Shown in pieces: positions 19,230-27,999 of a stretch of DNA of 30,410 nucleotides. Below the pieces are notes generated by a model that worked only from the letters and a program-made list of their open reading frames with translations, did not search any database and was not told the origin of the DNA. A program made the translations under genes and the position numbers. The stretch covers positions 1 through 30,410 of the IMG/VR virus record IMGVR_UViG_3300009154_002812. One strand, given 5' to 3'. Origin of the DNA: a virus. Numbering within the stretch: the first letter of the stretch is position 1; every line of letters begins with the position of its first letter.

Positions 19230-21545
19230 TCATACACTTTGCCGCCCCGGTGTAATTGCAGTTTGCGTAATATTATTTAATTCGGCTGAGGCATTGGCCG
19301 TAGCTGATGCAGATTGTATAATATCTCTGATAGGCGGGGTACCTATTGGAGTTTGTGTTCCAATTTGAGCTAATATAGCAGTGCTAGTTAAGTTGGGATT
19401 GATTGATCCATTAACATATATTGGATAATAAACTTTACTATTGGGATATGTTACTACAGGCTCTTCGGGTGGAGGGGGTTCAATGATGATAACGTCACCG
19501 GCTGGACCCCATGTAATAGTTTTATTACTAATGGTTACAGACCAGGGTGAAGCCCCAGAATTTTTAGACACATGTCCAATTACGATTCCAGATTTTTTGG
19601 GGTCATAGTAAATATTGTAATCATATATCAATATTTGGTCATATATTACGGTTGTCCCTTGCATAATCTTGTACCCGGTAAAGCTCTTACCTGACGCTGA
19701 TATTTCACTTATTACAGTAAATTTATATTCAACCCCATCAAGCAACACAGGATTAGCACCGTTGGTATTAGCCAATAATGTATTTCCATAATAATTGACA
19801 CCGTTTGGTTGCACAGCAACTCCAGCCCAAAATGATTCAATTTGTGTAGATGGATATACTGGGTTGGGGGCAAAAGGTACATTAGGTGGTAATGGTGGAA
19901 CTGTGGGAGTTGGCGCTTGACTCACATTATTAATAATCATACCTTGCCCTTGTATATAACCTTGAGCGATTGCGGCATTATTACAACGAACTACCACTGC
20001 AAAATGTCCAGTAGGATTTTGAGCAAAATAACTATTAGATTTAAATGTGAACTCAAATGTACATCTACCAGAACCAATGTTGTAATTATTAGTAGTTGTA
20101 GATGTTAACTCATAGTAATCATTTGGTGGACTAGTATTAGTATATACCCATGGTGTTGCGTCAATAGTAACGCCAAGAGGGGAAGCTGGTGCGGGAGGTA
20201 ACGGGGTAGGTGGTATTACAGTTGTGGATGGGGCGGCCATGTTATAAACAGGAACAGTTAATGTATCATAACTATTTGGAAACATTTTCTTTGGGTTCAA
20301 TAAGTCAGCCAGTGATGATAATCCTGCTGTCTTACAGTTTAATGGAACTAACACTTCAGCTAATGTTTCTCCTACTGTAATATAGTAAGCGGCATATAAT
20401 TTGCGTTCTTGGTCTTGAGTTGGTTGTGATATATTTGATATGATTTCTCCCAGTACATCAACCGGGATACCGGCCGATATAATTGCTAAACTTAAATTCT
20501 TAGTTAACGCATTATATTTCACTAATGTTTTTAATAAGTTTGACGGTAAACCATAGGTAGCAATAGTAGATAAATCAATTGCTTTGCCCAATGTTATCAA
20601 GTCTTGACCAAATGCTTTTGTTGCTAAACTTATATTAGTAATATCTGCTGATATTAGGTCATTCATATTACTAAATGTTCCACTTAAAAAGTCTTTACTA
20701 TTATCTACACTAAGAATAGCATTATTAGAATAACCAATGAAGCCATAAGCACTTTGCCATTGTTGTAGGAAATCTCGGTAACCTGCAGGATTAAGACTGT
20801 TACCTTGCTCTAATGTAGAATTGTAGTTAAACTCCATCCACGCCTGTAATGGAAGTAATCTTAAATATGCCCATTGAGTTGCCGGATTAGGATCGGGTCC
20901 TTCTAAGTTATTTTTATAAGTTGATCCGCCCCATCCTTTAGTATCACCTAAACTAAATGTTCCAGTGCCAAATCTACCAATTAATTCTTCCCAAGTATAG
21001 ACTAAAGCTTTGGCATTACCTAACCCCGGCACTTGATTATCAATAACAAATGTGCCCGGAGTTGTTGCTTTACCATATGATGCAGTAGAAAATACTCTGA
21101 ATTTACCAGCAGTTCCACTTTCAACTAGCCAATTGCCATTATACCCATCGGGAGTAGCACCGTTGATTCTCACATATGACCCGGATGTTAGTGCAAATGA
21201 TTGATTATATTTTACATCAAAATAAAATTGTTCTGTACCTAAAACTACCCCAGAAGTAATACTAGTGATAGGAATAGCCCTAGTACCACCACCTATACTA
21301 ATTAAGTTGTTATAAACTGAGGTATATGGTATACCATCTGCGTTGCCATAGTATCCTTCATGTATAGCATGTGTAATGACACGCAACACGGTTTCTTGTA
21401 CTACTCTACCAAAAGTATAGCTAGGAAAGTTGTGTGATGTTCCCATCCATGAAACAAATTTAGGGTTTATTTGTAAACCCTGTACATTTAACAGTGCATT
21501 GAGGCTATTAACCCCTAATGGACTTTGCTTTCCTGTATCGCTCAT
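19230..21545 (-). CDS. Large virion protein with concanavalin-A-like region
   Basis: The 771-residue product starts with a short N-terminal part (GVNSLNALLNVQGLQINP), a helical middle (about 260-400), and from about residue 470 a beta-rich region with TFEFTFKSNSYFA, FAVVVRCNN and SGIVIGHVSKNSG strands, which reads like a concanavalin-A/LamG-type jelly roll. A proline-rich linker (PPTPLPPAPASP) separates it. The gene overlaps the PAAR gene by 4 nt, so it probably makes a tail or baseplate protein, possibly with glycan-binding ability. No family certain. Confidence 0.6.
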   Translation of the reverse strand: MSDTGKQSPLGVNSLNALLNVQGLQINPKFVSWMGTSHNFPSYTFGRVVQETVLRVITHAIHEGYYGNADGIPYTSVYNNLISIGGGTRAIPITSITSGVVLGTEQFYFDVKYNQSFALTSGSYVRINGATPDGYNGNWLVESGTAGKFRVFSTASYGKATTPGTFVIDNQVPGLGNAKALVYTWEELIGRFGTGTFSLGDTKGWGGSTYKNNLEGPDPNPATQWAYLRLLPLQAWMEFNYNSTLEQGNSLNPAGYRDFLQQWQSAYGFIGYSNNAILSVDNSKDFLSGTFSNMNDLISADITNISLATKAFGQDLITLGKAIDLSTIATYGLPSNLLKTLVKYNALTKNLSLAIISAGIPVDVLGEIISNISQPTQDQERKLYAAYYITVGETLAEVLVPLNCKTAGLSSLADLLNPKKMFPNSYDTLTVPVYNMAAPSTTVIPPTPLPPAPASPLGVTIDATPWVYTNTSPPNDYYELTSTTTNNYNIGSGRCTFEFTFKSNSYFAQNPTGHFAVVVRCNNAAIAQGYIQGQGMIINNVSQAPTPTVPPLPPNVPFAPNPVYPSTQIESFWAGVAVQPNGVNYYGNTLLANTNGANPVLLDGVEYKFTVISEISASGKSFTGYKIMQGTTVIYDQILIYDYNIYYDPKKSGIVIGHVSKNSGASPWSVTISNKTITWGPAGDVIIIEPPPPEEPVVTYPNSKVYYPIYVNGSINPNLTSTAILAQIGTQTPIGTPPIRDIIQSASATANASAELNNITQTAITPGRQSV

Positions 21546-21814
21546 GGGACATACACATCAGGACTACCTTGTGCCATATGATGACCACAACTATTACCTG
21601 ACCCTACTCTAGCTACTGCTATACCGTCGGCGTATACACTAGGGCTAGCATCTGTTATTGTAGCACTATTATGAGGGCCTTTAAAAGGATTATGTGGGCT
21701 AATCTTGCTGCCTTGCTGTGCTACTAATATTCCATTAGCAAAGACTGTGCTGGCACCTGCAATGATTGCACCCTTCATCTCATTTGTATCACCTATGCGG
21801 CATATTTGTGGCAT
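21542..21814 (-). CDS. PAAR-domain spike-tip protein
   Basis: The 90-residue product shows the repeated PAAR pattern: ICRIGDTNEMKG...AGASTVFANGILVAQQG and ASPSVYADGIAVARVGSG, with histidines and cysteine (SCGHH) that can hold the metal. PAAR proteins form the sharp tip of phage tail and type VI secretion spikes. The gene starts 3 nt after the Sm-like gene and overlaps the 771-residue virion gene by 4 nt. Confidence 0.9.
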   Translation of the reverse strand: MPQICRIGDTNEMKGAIIAGASTVFANGILVAQQGSKISPHNPFKGPHNSATITDASPSVYADGIAVARVGSGNSCGHHMAQGSPDVYVP

Positions 21815-21817
21815 TAA

Positions 21818-22123
21818 TTATCCTAATACAATTTTTTTATCTGGTACTTTGATACCAGTCGTTGCTTCTAAATACTTCATTTTGATACTATCATCAGTTT
21901 CAGCATAGAGAGCAATACTAGTAGTATTTAGCTTAAATTCACCCTTTGGATTTGCGGTAAATACGCTAGGGATCATTTGCATACCCTGTTGAGTAGGAGC
22001 GATAGAGACCGGCTCTTCAATTTGAATAAACTCACTACCTGCTTGAATTACTTTTGCTATAAGTTCTTCTCCTGAGTTGAGTTTAAATGTATATACTGTA
22101 TTTGGATGTATTGCTATTTGCAT
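21818..22123 (-). CDS. Small phage protein with Sm-like beta pattern
   Basis: The 101-residue product begins with strands and the sequence YTFKLNSGEELIAKVIQAGSEFI near residues 11-33, the Sm1-like alternation of an LSm-type barrel. Similar proteins are common in T4-like environmental phages with unknown function. It shares one base with the glutaredoxin stop (TAATG), indicating coupling. Confidence 0.6.
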   Translation of the reverse strand: MQIAIHPNTVYTFKLNSGEELIAKVIQAGSEFIQIEEPVSIAPTQQGMQMIPSVFTANPKGEFKLNTTSIALYAETDDSIKMKYLEATTGIKVPDKKIVLG

Positions 22124-22353
22124 TAATTACTTTCTGTTAATTTTTGTTTAAGTTCAGTGAAACCACCGATTAGTACGCCATCTAAAATGATTTGTGGTAC
22201 TGTACGTGCTGACGGGATTGCTTCAAGCAATTCTTCTTTGGTAAATCCATCTCCAATCTTACGTTCTTCGAATGCTATACCTTTACTTGTTAATAGTGCC
22301 TTTGCTTGATCGCAATAGGGACAATGATATTTACTCCATACGATTGCTGTCAT
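22123..22353 (-). CDS. Glutaredoxin (ribonucleotide reductase reductant)
   Basis: The 76-residue product has the dithiol active site C11-P-Y-C14 in WSKYHCPYCDQAK, the TVPQI cis-proline segment near residue 52, and IGGFTEL at the C-terminal end. It reduces the C-terminal cysteine pair of NrdA. It lies in the same direction after nrdA and nrdB. AAGAGA precedes the start. Confidence 0.92.
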   Translation of the reverse strand: MTAIVWSKYHCPYCDQAKALLTSKGIAFEERKIGDGFTKEELLEAIPSARTVPQIILDGVLIGGFTELKQKLTESN

Positions 22354-22364
22354 TTTGTTCTCTT

Positions 22365-23255
22365 TTATTTTGTAGTTACTTGAATATTACTTACACTCCA
22401 ATATGAGCTACTGTTATTACATAATGCTCCCCAACCGCAACTACCATTCCACCATGGTGCAGAGCCTGGACCAGTTGGACTGTAACCTTGCCAGAATGAA
22501 ATAACAGGCCAATAGCCATTCTTCATTGTGGTTACTAAATCATTCATGTCAACTGTGCCACTACCTTGCGCCCCGGTTCCATCATTTGTGTCATATACTA
22601 CAACACTTGTAGAACCTTGTTGATAAGTCACTATCATTCTAGGTGTATCGTATGTGATAGTTGTAACCATGTCAAACGGCTTACTCATATCAATACTAGT
22701 TATATCATGCAACCCATTAGTTGGATCATTTTTCATATTAGCACTAGTAAAGCAACTGTTGTTCAGTGCGGTGCTGGCATATGAATATTCATACCGCTGT
22801 GGTGCTGAACTACCCCCGGCACCTAAATGTAGTGTAGTTTGAAACAACTTGTTACCGTTTGTTTCCATAAAATCAAGTTCTCTACAGTTCCATTGGGTAT
22901 TGTTTCCGCCTGCGTCACAATAATTGTTTCCAATTGGTTGCACTGACGGGTTATTTGGATTCTGTATCAAGTAGATACTAGCGTTAACATAGTTGTTTGA
23001 CAACTTGCTTAAATCAACAGTGGCTCTGAACTCAGTGATGTTGGTATAGCTTTGTGTTGAAACAATTCTGCCGGCTTGACATTGAGTATTTGATCCAAAT
23101 GTCACAGAGTTCCCACTGATAGTAGGTGCACCACCTGATGTGCAATTTGCTGTGTAATCTAATACAAATGCAGGCGCAATTGATTTGGGGGCGTCTGTTG
23201 TCTTTGAGCATGCCGATAGAAATACTAAACTTAATATAACTAATAATTTTTTCAT
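22365..23255 (-). CDS. Secreted lipoprotein with glycosidase-like signature
   Basis: The 296-residue product has a type II signal peptide: MKK, a hydrophobic stretch, then LSAC with Cys16 as lipidation site. The mature part is Ser/Asn-rich and contains C-R-E-L-D-F-M-E-T-N-G, which resembles the catalytic E-x-D-x-x-E strand of clan-B (GH16/GH7) glycoside hydrolases, and paired cysteines near the C-terminus (SCGWGALC). The ATG at 23255 has AAAAGGA before it. A lipoprotein of this kind could act at the outer membrane during infection; enzymatic activity is inferred. Confidence 0.7.
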   Translation of the reverse strand: MKKLLVILSLVFLSACSKTTDAPKSIAPAFVLDYTANCTSGGAPTISGNSVTFGSNTQCQAGRIVSTQSYTNITEFRATVDLSKLSNNYVNASIYLIQNPNNPSVQPIGNNYCDAGGNNTQWNCRELDFMETNGNKLFQTTLHLGAGGSSAPQRYEYSYASTALNNSCFTSANMKNDPTNGLHDITSIDMSKPFDMVTTITYDTPRMIVTYQQGSTSVVVYDTNDGTGAQGSGTVDMNDLVTTMKNGYWPVISFWQGYSPTGPGSAPWWNGSCGWGALCNNSSSYWSVSNIQVTTK

Positions 23256-23265
23256 ATTTTTCCTT

Positions 23266-24366
23266 TTAAATATTTGGTAACTCGTCATAGTCTAATGATT
23301 CTCCCATTACACCAATGACATAATTTGTGCTTTCTGTTTCTTGTAATGCAGATTGCTTTTTACTTGTATCGCTATGTTTATTGAACCAAGGAATAGGTGT
23401 TGTTTTAGGAGCACTGGATTGATATTTAATACCAATTTCCTTCAAGGCAGAAACAGCCGTGTAATCAACAAAGTCTTTCAATACAGTTGCATTCAATCCA
23501 ATGACTGGGCCCATCTTAAACAAATAGTCTGCCCAATCTTTTTCTTCACGAATAACATCCATATAAAGTTGATAGACTTCATTTTCACATTCAGATTTAA
23601 CTTGTGCAAAACGACTATCTTCTTTAACTACTTGGTTAATAAGGTAGGCAGTCCAGCCTTTATGGAGAAGCTCATCTTGGAGAATTAAACTGATAATATT
23701 GCCATTACCAATAAAGATTTTGTTCTCAACCATTGCTAACGATGTAGCGAATGATACCATAAAGCGGAATGCTTCCAATGCGTAACTGGCATGTAATGCC
23801 ATATAAATTGCCTTGATATGTTCTTTTTCAGTAACTAGTTCACCTAGTTGTTTGCGGCAATTGACTACATGCAATGCCTCATAATAGTCACCTACACTGC
23901 TTGCCATATCTACGATCTCTTTAGTGTCATGTATAGTAGCGAACACATCCTTGGGAACGTTGTAGATATTACGAATAATGTGACTGTACGATTTACTATG
24001 AATGTTTGTTTCAAAGAATGTCCAGTTGTAGACCAATGCTTCTAATTCTGGCAAACTGATTACCGGCATAAAGATTTGACTTGGGCCACGACCTTGTAAA
24101 CTGTCTAGTGCTGTTTGTCTTAGCAAGTTACTAGTAAAAATATGCTTGACTGCATCGCTGGCATCTTTGAAGTCGTTGCTGTCTTTGGTAAGACTAATCT
24201 CTTCCGGTTGCCAGAAGAAACCACGTGCAGTAGCTTCAAAGTCTGCAATTTTCTTGTACTTGACTTCTTCAAAGCGTTGAATAGTAACTGGACCTGCTGG
24301 GTCTAGAAACATCTTACGATTGAGATAATCTGTTTTTGTATTTAGGTTATATTGTTGTTTACTCAT
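23266..24366 (-). CDS. nrdB: Ribonucleoside-diphosphate reductase beta subunit (class Ia)
   Basis: The 366-residue product keeps the class Ia di-iron pattern: D65, E119, H123 and the radical tyrosine Y127 in FETNIHSKSY, then EAFRF and DELLHKG for the second iron. Relative to E. coli (E115/H118) there is one extra residue between the first glutamate and histidine, still on the same helix face. It forms the tyrosyl radical for NrdA. An SGNH-like gene separates it from nrdA. Confidence 0.95.
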   Translation of the reverse strand: MSKQQYNLNTKTDYLNRKMFLDPAGPVTIQRFEEVKYKKIADFEATARGFFWQPEEISLTKDSNDFKDASDAVKHIFTSNLLRQTALDSLQGRGPSQIFMPVISLPELEALVYNWTFFETNIHSKSYSHIIRNIYNVPKDVFATIHDTKEIVDMASSVGDYYEALHVVNCRKQLGELVTEKEHIKAIYMALHASYALEAFRFMVSFATSLAMVENKIFIGNGNIISLILQDELLHKGWTAYLINQVVKEDSRFAQVKSECENEVYQLYMDVIREEKDWADYLFKMGPVIGLNATVLKDFVDYTAVSALKEIGIKYQSSAPKTTPIPWFNKHSDTSKKQSALQETESTNYVIGVMGESLDYDELPNI

Positions 24367-24372
24367 TTTAAT

Positions 24373-25191
24373 TTACTTTTTGTTATAATAATATTCTATA
24401 GGATGCTCATGCACTATTTTAGGATAATTCCAATTCCACTCATTTGTTATTAATTTATTAAAAACAATTTCAGATACAACTGTGTTCATTTCTAGTGTGA
24501 AATGACATCCCATTACTTCTGGCTTTTCTATGTAGTTTTCACTTTCAGCATATTTTAATCCAAACGTAGACCATTGATACTCAACTAAATCACTTAGTCC
24601 TATATTTATATAAGGAGCCGATTGCTTGAAACAAGGGATTATTATTGTTTTTGGCGCTTTTTTTAGAATATCATCAACCATAAGTTGCTGGGCCATTGAT
24701 AGGAATTTATCATCTTTAATCATGTGCCAAGTGGTTAGATCATAAACCATTCGTATTTCACTGTTAGTTAGCTTATATGATTGTTTTATAGACTCTAATT
24801 GCTTAATACTAGATGCTTGGTATGTTGGATTTGGGGCAACAGTTGGTAATAATACTTTTTGAGTATATCTATTTGGATCTGTGACTAAAACTATATTAAT
24901 ATCATAGTTTTGATAATTATTCATAAAAGTATTGTACGCAAAGAGAAATGGTGTTCCACCAGCACAAAAATTATCTATACTTTTTAATTGTAATCTAATA
25001 GCTAGCCGTGTTGGCCACCAATCACCTATATTTGCAACAACAAATTCATTCTCTTTTGGTAATGGTGGTCCATCGCCGAAGCTGTCACCGTATATTGCCA
25101 TACGTAAGTTGCTGTTAGGATTTATGTCAACAACATACCGACCTTCGGGCCACTCACCACCGGTTCTATATGTGATACTTTGATATTCCAT
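24373..25191 (-). CDS. SGNH/GDSL-hydrolase-like protein
   Basis: The 272-residue product begins with a strand and GDSFGDG at residues 35-41, the block I nucleophile motif of SGNH hydrolases (Ser37). FCAGGTPF near residue 75 could supply the block II glycine. The block V D-x-x-H is not clear; GCHFT near residue 230 is the best histidine. Such enzymes deacetylate or deacylate glycans and lipids. It lies between nrdA and nrdB, 2 and 6 nt from them, an unusual place for such a gene. Confidence 0.6.
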   Translation of the reverse strand: MEYQSITYRTGGEWPEGRYVVDINPNSNLRMAIYGDSFGDGPPLPKENEFVVANIGDWWPTRLAIRLQLKSIDNFCAGGTPFLFAYNTFMNNYQNYDINIVLVTDPNRYTQKVLLPTVAPNPTYQASSIKQLESIKQSYKLTNSEIRMVYDLTTWHMIKDDKFLSMAQQLMVDDILKKAPKTIIIPCFKQSAPYINIGLSDLVEYQWSTFGLKYAESENYIEKPEVMGCHFTLEMNTVVSEIVFNKLITNEWNWNYPKIVHEHPIEYYYNKK

Positions 25192-25193
25192 AT

Positions 25194-27512
25194 TTATAAT
25201 TTACACGCTTCGCAATCTTCTTCATCCATATCATTAAAGCCAGTGGGCAAATCTAATACAGTTTCATCTTGACTCTTACTACCTTGTTTGTTAATCAAGC
25301 TATAGTAGAAAGTCTTTAAGCCCCAGTAGTGACTTTGCATCAAGTTCTTAGCAATTAATGTTGTTGGAACTTTTCTGTCAACAAAGTGAGCCGGGTTATA
25401 GAATGTGTTTGTACTGATTGACTGGTCAACATAAGCCGCAATCACCGCCGCTGTTTTTAGATAACCATCACAATCTTTTTGATCCCACATCATTTGATAT
25501 TTGTTTTTCAATTTGTGATATTCGGGAACAACTTGAACAAAGCTACCTGCTTTACTTTCTTTAACACTGATTAAACTCATTGGCATTTCAATGCCATTGG
25601 TACTGTTAATAACTATACTACTTGATTCTACAGGAGCTACAGCCATTTGTGTAGCATTACGAACACCATGTTCTTTCATATTTGTACGTAATGTTTCCCA
25701 ATCTAATTCTGGTGTAAAATTTGTCAACTCATTAACACCATTGGCACGTAGTTCCCAAGGGAATGTCCCTTGACCATATCGTGTTTGATCACTACCCTGG
25801 CACTTACCTCGTTCTTTGGCAAGTTCAACTGACGCTTCGGTTAAGTAGTATGCTTGGTGTTCTGACCATGTCTTAACCTCTTGTAGTGCATCTCGTTCCC
25901 CATACTTTAAACTACGCTTTGCATGCCAGTATGCTAAGTTAGTGACACCGATACCCAATGGGCGAATCTCGTCATTGCTTAGTTTACTTTGAATGCTTAG
26001 AAAGTCTTGATAGTCCAATATATTATTGAGGCTACGGTGTAGAATACGACAAGCACGGCGCATATCTTCAGGATTGCGGAACGCACCCCAATTAATAGAT
26101 CCAAGCGTACATAAAGCGATACGACCGTCACTATCATCAAGACGTTTAAAAGATTTAGTAGGAAGAAGAATCTCACAGCATAAGTTACTCTGGTAAATTG
26201 TATGATACTCAGGGTCAAATGGTCCTTGTTTCATAACATTGTCAATGAATACTAGATAGATGCGTCCAGTGTCTGTTCGTTCTTTAAGAATTCCACCTTT
26301 AAACACATCTTCTGCATTCATTGTTTTCTTGCGTAGGTCGTTACGCTTTTCGTATTTTATGTACAATTCTTCAAATAGTTCTGTGTTTTGATAAAATGCT
26401 TCATACAAATCAGGTACTTCATTAGGATCAAAGAATGTTATGTCTTCTTTGTTTTTGAATCGTCTCCAGAAGAAAGCACTAAGCACAACCCCATAATCCA
26501 TATGACGGACTCGGGTTTCTTCGGTTCCTTGGTTGTTCTTAAGGACAATAAGATCATCAAACTGATGATGCCAGATAGGATAAAAAACAGTAGCACTTGC
26601 ATTACGAATACCTCCTTGACTGCAACTACGCAGGTCGCCAAACCACTTCTTCAAGAAAGGTATCATACCTGTGTGCATAATCTCACCACCGCGGATGGGA
26701 CTACCTAATGGGCGTAGTCTTCCAATCTCTAACCCAATGCCCGCACGTTTGCTGGCATACTTTGCCATCATTTCCCCACTGGCGAAAATACTGTCCAAAT
26801 CATCATCCGAACGAATAAGTACACAACTACTAAACTGCTTAGTAGGCGTACCAAGCCCTGCCAATACTGGCGTGGCCAGCGTAAATAATCCATCACTCGC
26901 GGCATTGTAATATTCCTTTATGTAACGCATACGTGCGCTATTAGGTTCTTCCTTGTGAAAAACCGTAGCGGCTGCAACCATGTATCTAACTTGTGGTGTT
27001 TCATATATTTGTTTTGTACTACGATTCTTAACTAAGTACTTTTCAATTAATTGTTCAATGGCGGCATAAGAATATTGTTCATCTTTAGAATGATCCAGAA
27101 TGTCATTCATCTTGTTCCAATCTTCTTCACTATACCATTCTAATAATTCATTTGTGTAAAGCCCAGTATCCACATTCTTTTTAACAATCTCGTATAAATG
27201 AGGTACAGTATAACTTCCATATACATCTTTTCTTAACATACTCAATCGTTGCTTACCTGCTACATATTGATAATTGGTGTGACCTACATCTGGATTTTGT
27301 TCTACATCAATTAAGTCTACAATAGCACGTAATGTTATTTCATCAATTTGATGTGTAGTGATACCATCATAAAAGTGCAATTGCGATTTAATCTCTACCA
27401 TTGAGGGGCTTACATCTGCTATTCCTGTACATACTTTTGCTACTTGCGCTTGCCATTTTTCTAGCGTGAGAGGCTCTTTTACCCCAGATCGCTTGATGAC
27501 GTTTATTATCAT
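25194..27512 (-). CDS. nrdA: Ribonucleoside-diphosphate reductase alpha subunit (class Ia)
   Basis: The 772-residue product has an N-terminal ATP-cone, the substrate-reducing cysteines C230 (FSSCVLI) and C468 (CTLGSIN), the radical C445 in NLCCEI with E447, the radical-transfer tyrosines in KTFYYS, and the C-terminal CEACKL pair that glutaredoxin reduces. It converts ribonucleotides to deoxyribonucleotides for phage DNA synthesis. It overlaps the upstream small gene by 4 nt. Confidence 0.97.
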   Translation of the reverse strand: MIINVIKRSGVKEPLTLEKWQAQVAKVCTGIADVSPSMVEIKSQLHFYDGITTHQIDEITLRAIVDLIDVEQNPDVGHTNYQYVAGKQRLSMLRKDVYGSYTVPHLYEIVKKNVDTGLYTNELLEWYSEEDWNKMNDILDHSKDEQYSYAAIEQLIEKYLVKNRSTKQIYETPQVRYMVAAATVFHKEEPNSARMRYIKEYYNAASDGLFTLATPVLAGLGTPTKQFSSCVLIRSDDDLDSIFASGEMMAKYASKRAGIGLEIGRLRPLGSPIRGGEIMHTGMIPFLKKWFGDLRSCSQGGIRNASATVFYPIWHHQFDDLIVLKNNQGTEETRVRHMDYGVVLSAFFWRRFKNKEDITFFDPNEVPDLYEAFYQNTELFEELYIKYEKRNDLRKKTMNAEDVFKGGILKERTDTGRIYLVFIDNVMKQGPFDPEYHTIYQSNLCCEILLPTKSFKRLDDSDGRIALCTLGSINWGAFRNPEDMRRACRILHRSLNNILDYQDFLSIQSKLSNDEIRPLGIGVTNLAYWHAKRSLKYGERDALQEVKTWSEHQAYYLTEASVELAKERGKCQGSDQTRYGQGTFPWELRANGVNELTNFTPELDWETLRTNMKEHGVRNATQMAVAPVESSSIVINSTNGIEMPMSLISVKESKAGSFVQVVPEYHKLKNKYQMMWDQKDCDGYLKTAAVIAAYVDQSISTNTFYNPAHFVDRKVPTTLIAKNLMQSHYWGLKTFYYSLINKQGSKSQDETVLDLPTGFNDMDEEDCEACKL

Positions 27513-27952
27513 GTTTTACCTATCTTCTCTATTATTTTTGTTATATCTAATTTTTGTACTACCGTAAATTCTGCTAGACTATTACTTATGACCGTATTGG
27601 GCCAGTAATTCAGTATATATTTTGCGTTGTCAACTAGGACTAGTACCACATCTTCACCTATATTATTCTTTGCTAAAACCAATTCTATGTTGATTATACC
27701 TATCAACAATAGAGTATAACACATTCCTAATGCTCTTGCAACCTCACAGTAGGTATTTTCGGACAAAAGTACCCAGGGATCAGGCCAGGCGTCCATATCA
27801 TATGGGTGTAGATGATGGGTAATCAATGGTGCATGTTGCCACCATTCATCTATGGTTATACACTGTTGTTCTATGGGTAAACTAGTTACGGACGTCCGTA
27901 ATTGAAACCAATCTTGAAGCCTTGCTTCATACGATGATTGAAAGATATTCAT
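27509..27952 (-). CDS. Conserved-type phage protein, 147 residues
   Basis: The product carries a W-W-Q-H-A-P...HHLHPYDMDAWPDPW stretch near residues 37-61 and a hydrophobic helix (ALGMCYTLLLIGI). I recall related proteins upstream of nrdA or near structural genes in T4-like environmental phages, function unknown. The start codon lies at the 3' edge of a strong hairpin (27950-27987), and no Shine-Dalgarno is visible. It overlaps nrdA by 4 nt. Confidence 0.75.
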   Translation of the reverse strand: MNIFQSSYEARLQDWFQLRTSVTSLPIEQQCITIDEWWQHAPLITHHLHPYDMDAWPDPWVLLSENTYCEVARALGMCYTLLLIGIINIELVLAKNNIGEDVVLVLVDNAKYILNYWPNTVISNSLAEFTVVQKLDITKIIEKIGKT

Positions 27953-27987
27953 ACATCACTACTTATCATTTCTAAGTAGTGTGTATG
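27950..27987 (-). promoter_or_regulatory. Strong hairpin enclosing a start codon
   Basis: On the complement, CATACACACTACTTA (27987-27973) pairs with TAAGTAGTG-A-TGTATG (27965-27950), 15 bp with a single bulge and a seven-base loop. The final ATG is the start of the 27509-27952 gene, so it would be hidden in the stem. The downstream bases are AATATCTTTC, not a T-tract, so it is a translation-control or processing element rather than a clear terminator. Confidence 0.55.
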
Positions 27988-27999
27988 AATTTGATATAG

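Noticed and set aside
25191-25198. TATAAATA on the minus strand at the start of the SGNH-like gene
   Set aside because: It is made of the nrdA stop codon and the ATG itself, leaving no room for a promoter.
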